Of a DNA stretch of 64,000 nucleotides, positions 59,976-64,000 are shown in pieces. Both the position numbers and the translations under genes were made by a program. This stretch comes from Alistipes sp. (lineage in GTDB: Bacteria > Bacteroidota > Bacteroidia > Bacteroidales > Rikenellaceae). Numbering within the stretch: position 1 is the stretch's first letter; each line of letters starts with the position of its first letter. Below the pieces are notes generated by a model. It was not told the DNA's origin and did not search any database. It worked only from the letters and a program-made list of their open reading frames with translations. Where the stretch lies: contig JAFQAN010000012.1 in the NCBI GenBank assembly GCA_017416915.1, positions 1 through 64,000 on the forward strand, read 5' to 3'.

Positions 59976-62585
59976 ATGCAGAAGCAAATCACAGCAGCAG
60001 AGATTGCAACAACTATATTTCGCCACGTGGCACCGTGGGTAGTGGGCATAGCGCTATTTTGGGGCGTATGCTACCACTTCTTCGCACCACAGGGCGAGGG
60101 TAAATCGCTAAACCAGGGCGACGTAACGCAGTATGCTGGAATGTCGCACGACATACACCTACACCGCCAAGCAACGGGCGAAGACCCGCAGTGGACAGGC
60201 AATATGTTCTCGGGAATGCCCGCATACCTTATCGACGTGGAGTACCCAACGCAGGATGTCAAGCAGACCGTCGGTAGCACCGTAAAGCTCCTTGGCGACC
60301 CGATGAATATGATATTTTTCGCAATGCTAATGATGATGGTTGCGGTGGTGCTGATGGGCGTAAACCCCTGGATAGGCATCATCGCGGGCTTAGCATACGG
60401 ACTTTCGACCTACTTCTTCCTCATCATCGAGGCGGGACACATAACCAAGATGTGGGCGCTGGTATATGCACCACCCCTTGTGGCTGCCGTGTGGTATGCC
60501 CTGCGCCGCAATATGTGGGTAGGAGCAGCTCTCGCGGCACTCTTCGGCTCATTGGAGCTGGGAGCTAACCACCCGCAGATAACCTACTACTTTCTGCTTG
60601 TGTGCCTCGCACTATGGCTCAGCGAGGCTTGGTTTGCCTACCGCGAAAAGGCTCTCGGCAGCTTCGGCAGGCGTACGGCACTGCTCCTCGCGGCAGCAAT
60701 ACTCGCCGTCGCCTCGAACTTCGCGCCACTATGGTACACAACAAAGCACCAGAAGTACACCACACGTGGTATCACGGAGGCAACCACCCAAAGCGATGCT
60801 CGTGCCGACCGCATAGCCTACAACACACAGTGGAGCTACGGCAAGGCAGAGAGCTTCAATATGCTCGTAGCCAACTATATGGGCGAGTCGTCGATGGGGG
60901 GCTACGATGAGCAGATACGCGAACTTCTCAACGACCCCTCGATAGCTAATGGGCTGTGGGAGCAGTCTATACGACGAGTGCAGAAGCTATACGAGCCATA
61001 CTACCCCGACATCACGCGCGAGGAGGTGGAGTACTACCTCCAAGATGCTGTCGCCAATGAGTTCAGCTACGCGGCAAGCATCGCCTCATCGAAATATTGG
61101 GGCAAACAGCCCTTCACGGCAGGTCCTACCTACCTTGGTGCGGTGGTCGTCTTTTTCGCCATACTCGGCATACTGCTAACCTCGGCACGTAACCGCTGGT
61201 GGATAATTGCTGTATCACTCCTCGCGCTGCTTCTTGCGTGGGGCAGCAACCTGATGGGCTTCTACGAGCTGACGTTCGACTATCTGCCTGGCTACTCGAA
61301 GTTCCGCACCGTGTCGATGGCTTTGGTGGTTATCGAGTGGAGCGCGCCACTGCTTGCGGCATTGGCACTTTGGGAGCTTTGGCGAACGGAGCGCACCCTA
61401 CGCCAGACGGTAATACGTGTGGCTATTGCGACGGGTGTTGTAGTAGTGATGGTCGCAACAATGGCTCTTGTGGCAGACTACGGCAAGGCGGATATTGAGG
61501 CGTCGATGGGCAATACGTGGTGGAGTGAGCGCATAAGTGAGCGCATCTGCGAGGCTCGTCGTGATGCCTTTATGGCAGATGCTTGGCGAACGCTCCTCTA
61601 CACCCTACTCGGTGGCGGCGCAGTAATCCTCTATGCGTGGTTACGCAGCCGCGCCAACCTATCGAAGCAGCTGCTGACGGCACTACCCTACGCCCTTGTT
61701 GGCGTGGTGGGTCTGCTTATTGTCAGCGACCTTGTGGGCGTGAACGAGAGATACCTCAACGACACAAAGTGGGCAGAGACCACTCCTACCGATATTCGTC
61801 CGATAGAGGCAGACCTCGAAATTTTGGAGGCCAAGGATACCGCGTCACTGGGCTTCCGAGTCTTGGACCTCAGCGTGGGCGACGCCTACCAGAGCGCCCG
61901 CGCCTCTTACTTCCACCGCTCGGTGGGTGGCTACCACGGCGCGAAGTTGGGACGATATATGGACGTTATTAAAGAGTACCTCGCCTACAACGAGCCAACG
62001 ATACTTGCAGCACTGAACACTCACTATGTGATTACGCCTAACGGGGCTGCTACCCTCGAAGAGTACTGCGGCGTGGCGCCACTGGGTGCGGCGTGGCTCG
62101 TCGAGCGCAGCGTGGAGTGTTCGACACCCGCCGAGGAGTTGGAGTTAATAGGCGTTGCCGACCTTGCTACAACCGTGGTAGTGGCAGAGGGTATAGAGCT
62201 TGATGCCGAGTACGATAGCTCGGGAAGGATAGAGCTAACGGAGTATGCACCCAACTACCTACGCTACGAATACGACGCCCCAGCGAAGTCGTTGGCGGTA
62301 TTCTCCGAGATATACTTTGCCGATGGCTGGACGGCATATATCGACGGTAGCGAGGCGGAGTACTTCGCTGCGGATTACATCCTACGCGGTATGGAGCTAC
62401 CCGCAGGCAAGCACACCATAGAGTGGCGCTACCGCGCTCCACAGTGGAACACGGCAACAGCCATCACGGGGGGCGCCTCGTGGGTGATACTTATAGGCTG
62501 CTTGGCAGTTGGTGCGTGGCTCGTTATGCGCCGTGTTAGGGGTAAGAAGCAAGATAATATTGAAAATAAAACGCTAAATAAATAA
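59976..62585 (+). CDS. YfhO-family multi-membrane protein (GT-C-like)
   Basis: 869 residues from ATG 59976. Around 13 membrane helices and large extracytoplasmic loops; the C-terminal ~250 residues before the last helix are soluble. Motifs of the family: GDVTQYAGM and the downstream FSGMPAYLIDVEYP in the first loop, and FYELTFDYLPGYSKFRTVSM. Bacterial YfhO homologues have a GT-C glycosyltransferase-like fold and modify envelope glycopolymers with lipid-linked sugars in Firmicutes; the acceptor here is unknown. ftsX begins 3 bp after its stop. Confidence 0.87.
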   Translation: MQKQITAAEIATTIFRHVAPWVVGIALFWGVCYHFFAPQGEGKSLNQGDVTQYAGMSHDIHLHRQATGEDPQWTGNMFSGMPAYLIDVEYPTQDVKQTVGSTVKLLGDPMNMIFFAMLMMMVAVVLMGVNPWIGIIAGLAYGLSTYFFLIIEAGHITKMWALVYAPPLVAAVWYALRRNMWVGAALAALFGSLELGANHPQITYYFLLVCLALWLSEAWFAYREKALGSFGRRTALLLAAAILAVASNFAPLWYTTKHQKYTTRGITEATTQSDARADRIAYNTQWSYGKAESFNMLVANYMGESSMGGYDEQIRELLNDPSIANGLWEQSIRRVQKLYEPYYPDITREEVEYYLQDAVANEFSYAASIASSKYWGKQPFTAGPTYLGAVVVFFAILGILLTSARNRWWIIAVSLLALLLAWGSNLMGFYELTFDYLPGYSKFRTVSMALVVIEWSAPLLAALALWELWRTERTLRQTVIRVAIATGVVVVMVATMALVADYGKADIEASMGNTWWSERISERICEARRDAFMADAWRTLLYTLLGGGAVILYAWLRSRANLSKQLLTALPYALVGVVGLLIVSDLVGVNERYLNDTKWAETTPTDIRPIEADLEILEAKDTASLGFRVLDLSVGDAYQSARASYFHRSVGGYHGAKLGRYMDVIKEYLAYNEPTILAALNTHYVITPNGAATLEEYCGVAPLGAAWLVERSVECSTPAEELELIGVADLATTVVVAEGIELDAEYDSSGRIELTEYAPNYLRYEYDAPAKSLAVFSEIYFADGWTAYIDGSEAEYFAADYILRGMELPAGKHTIEWRYRAPQWNTATAITGGASWVILIGCLAVGAWLVMRRVRGKKQDNIENKTLNK

Positions 62586-62588
62586 CCT

Positions 62589-63479
62589 ATGGGAAGCAAC
62601 AGAGATAAGCGCATTAAGCGCAAGGTGCGTAGGTCGTACATCATATCTACGGCAAGTATAGCGTTAGTTCTCTTTATGCTCGGCGTGGTGAGCTACGTTA
62701 CGCTCTCGGCGATAAGTGCAGCTCGCGGCTTGCAGGAGAATGTCGTGCTATCGGTCGAGATGGCAGACTCGCTCTTTGCCAACGAGCAGGAGCAGATACT
62801 GCGCATCATCAACGACTGTGAGCAGACGGCGCGTGTAGATTACCTCTCAAAGGAGGATAAGGTGAACGATGCCGAGTTCCGCCGACAGTTCGAGCTGCAA
62901 ATAGACGAGATACTTAGCGAGAATCCGCTGCGCAACAGCTATGAGGTAACACTCAAAGCAGATAGGACATCGCCAGAGGATGTGGAGAGCTTCTTAGCAG
63001 CGGTAGAGCCAACCGTGGGTGTCGAGTATATCGCCGTGCCGCCTGTCGAGGTGGTGGAGACGATGCAGACAACCATTTCGAATGTCAGCATAGGACTCCT
63101 AATCTTCCTCGGCGCACTGCTCATCATCTCGCTGCTACTGCTCAACAACACGGTACGCTTGGCAATATACTCGAAGCGCTACCTTATCAACACTATGAAG
63201 CTGGTGGGTGCTACAAAGTGGTATATTATGCGTCCGCTGCTATGGAGCGCGCTCAAACAGGGTGTATGGGCAGGTGTGCTGTCGAGCGTATTGGTCTGCC
63301 TCTCGGTCTATGGCTTAGAGCTATTCACGCCGCGTAGCATCGAGCTGCTCGGACAGATGCAGACGGCGGTAATCGTCGGAGGGTTGGTGCTGTTAGGCAT
63401 CGTTATCACGGTGTTGTTCAGCGCCTTGGCGATAAACAAATTTGTAAATATGAAGTCAAACAAGATATACTTATACTAA
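62589..63479 (+). CDS. ftsX: Cell division protein FtsX (permease-like)
   Basis: 296 residues with the FtsX plan: basic cytoplasmic N-terminus, one membrane helix (~20-42), an extracellular domain (~45-165) and three C-terminal helices (~172-192, ~222-245, ~262-285). FtsEX couples ATP hydrolysis to peptidoglycan hydrolase activation at the septum. The ATPase gene ftsE is not adjacent in this window. Followed 5 bp later by the DUF3098 gene and then uppP, an order I recall as common in Bacteroidetes. Confidence 0.93.
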   Translation: MGSNRDKRIKRKVRRSYIISTASIALVLFMLGVVSYVTLSAISAARGLQENVVLSVEMADSLFANEQEQILRIINDCEQTARVDYLSKEDKVNDAEFRRQFELQIDEILSENPLRNSYEVTLKADRTSPEDVESFLAAVEPTVGVEYIAVPPVEVVETMQTTISNVSIGLLIFLGALLIISLLLLNNTVRLAIYSKRYLINTMKLVGATKWYIMRPLLWSALKQGVWAGVLSSVLVCLSVYGLELFTPRSIELLGQMQTAVIVGGLVLLGIVITVLFSALAINKFVNMKSNKIYLY

Positions 63480-63484
63480 GACAT

Positions 63485-63766
63485 ATGAAGCTTTTTGAGG
63501 ATAAATCAAAGAGGGATGAGGAGCGTATGCCCCTCTCTGTCAAGAACTATAAACTGATGCTAATAGGCGTCATTATCATCGTCATAGGCTTTATGCTTAT
63601 GGCGGGTGGAGGTGAGCATACCGCAACCGAGTTCGACGAGTCGATATTCTCGTTTCGCCGTATAACACTCGCCCCGATAGTGGTCATCGCGGGCTTCGTG
63701 TTCGAGATTTACGCCATTATGAAACGCTTTGATGAGCCATCGGACAACAATGGCAAAAAGGAGTAG
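63485..63766 (+). CDS. DUF3098-family small membrane protein
   Basis: 93 residues with two membrane helices (about 25-43 and 65-85) separated by a short acidic/aromatic loop (FDESIFSFRRITLAP). This matches the small membrane proteins found between ftsX and uppP in Bacteroidetes. Function unknown; the position suggests a part in division or cell-wall lipid recycling. Confidence 0.85.
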   Translation: MKLFEDKSKRDEERMPLSVKNYKLMLIGVIIIVIGFMLMAGGGEHTATEFDESIFSFRRITLAPIVVIAGFVFEIYAIMKRFDEPSDNNGKKE

Positions 63767-63797
63767 AGCGTCGAATAACTAACAAGCGAAGATAAAA

Positions 63798-64000
63798 ATG
63801 GAGATTTTTGAGTCAATAATTTTGGGTGCGGTGCAGGGTCTCACGGAGTTTCTGCCCGTATCGAGTAGTGGACATCTACAATTAGCCAAGGAGCTGCTTG
63901 GCGTCGAGATAGAGGAGAACCTAACCTTCGACATCACGCTACACGCCGCCACGGTGCTGAGTACTATCGTAGTGTTGTGGAGCGAGATATGGTGGCTCGT
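63798..64000 (+). CDS. uppP: Undecaprenyl-diphosphatase (partial, 5' end only)
   Basis: Recycles undecaprenyl diphosphate to the monophosphate lipid carrier. The window shows the first ~67 residues, beginning [20 protein letters not shown] and containing the family PVSSSGHL motif and an HAATVLS segment from the first conserved region. Starts 31 bp after the DUF3098 gene. The rest lies outside the window. Confidence 0.95.
   Translation, partial: MEIFESIILGAVQGLTEFLPVSSSGHLQLAKELLGVEIEENLTFDITLHAATVLSTIVVLWSEIWWL

Overview
The window looks like chromosome from a Gram-negative gut-type member of the Bacteroidales. The evidence is the repeated TAnnTTTG promoter element (sometimes with a TTTG box about 20 bp upstream), many SPII lipoproteins, GH97/GH92 glycosidases, a TonB-type protein, BatD/BatE, an ftsX-DUF3098-uppP order, an FHS-type sugar permease and GC-rich codon use. 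Alistipes or another Rikenellaceae is my best guess; this is inference, with no marker gene to settle it.

Layout. 0.15-2.1 kb: minus-strand pyrH-tlpA-frr operon. 2.3-5.0 kb: PQQ-type beta-propeller protein and an esterase-LysM fusion. 5.0-6.9 kb: AT-rich island with two orphan small genes and a degenerate array of about ten ~79-bp units. 7.1-12.6 kb: dxs, a CotH-kinase lipoprotein and an LTA-synthase-like enzyme. 12.6-15.3 kb: rhodanese lipoprotein and a repeat-domain lipoprotein. 15.3-17.0 kb: mostly non-coding, with tRNA-Ser(TGA) and two broken copies of its 3' end. 17.0-23.2 kb: minus-strand hflX-upp-second LTA-synthase-like enzyme-fimbrillin/SusF-like lipoprotein. 23.8-32.3 kb: tonB, rlmN, GH97 and two GH92 genes. 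32.5-36.4 kb: yitT-priA-comF. 36.4-44.4 kb: metallophosphoesterase, dnaX, tyrS, folB, NSS transporter, class I fumarase. 44.6-47.8 kb: batD-batE-recR. 48-59.7 kb: minus-strand transketolase, acyltransferase, M13 peptidase, pgk, FHS permease, polyprenyl synthase, MATE. 60-64 kb: YfhO protein, ftsX, DUF3098 and the start of uppP.

Most genes are housekeeping: nucleotide salvage, isoprenoid and undecaprenyl supply, glycolysis and pentose phosphate, translation, replication and repair. Surface functions concentrate at 9-21 kb, where each of two LTA-synthase-like enzymes is beside a large lipoprotein, and at 25.7-32.3 kb, where three glycosidases sit together without SusC/SusD.

Points I consider most worth a second look: a 10-A run in dnaX with a stop immediately in the -1 frame, a likely tau/gamma switch; the ~79-bp array at 5.57-6.31 kb; five intergenic hairpins sharing a GTACT-n-CGTAC tip, two inside a duplicated ~147-bp element; tRNA-Ser 3'-end remnants; and a divergent promoter pair predicted to make leaderless or nearly leaderless mRNAs.
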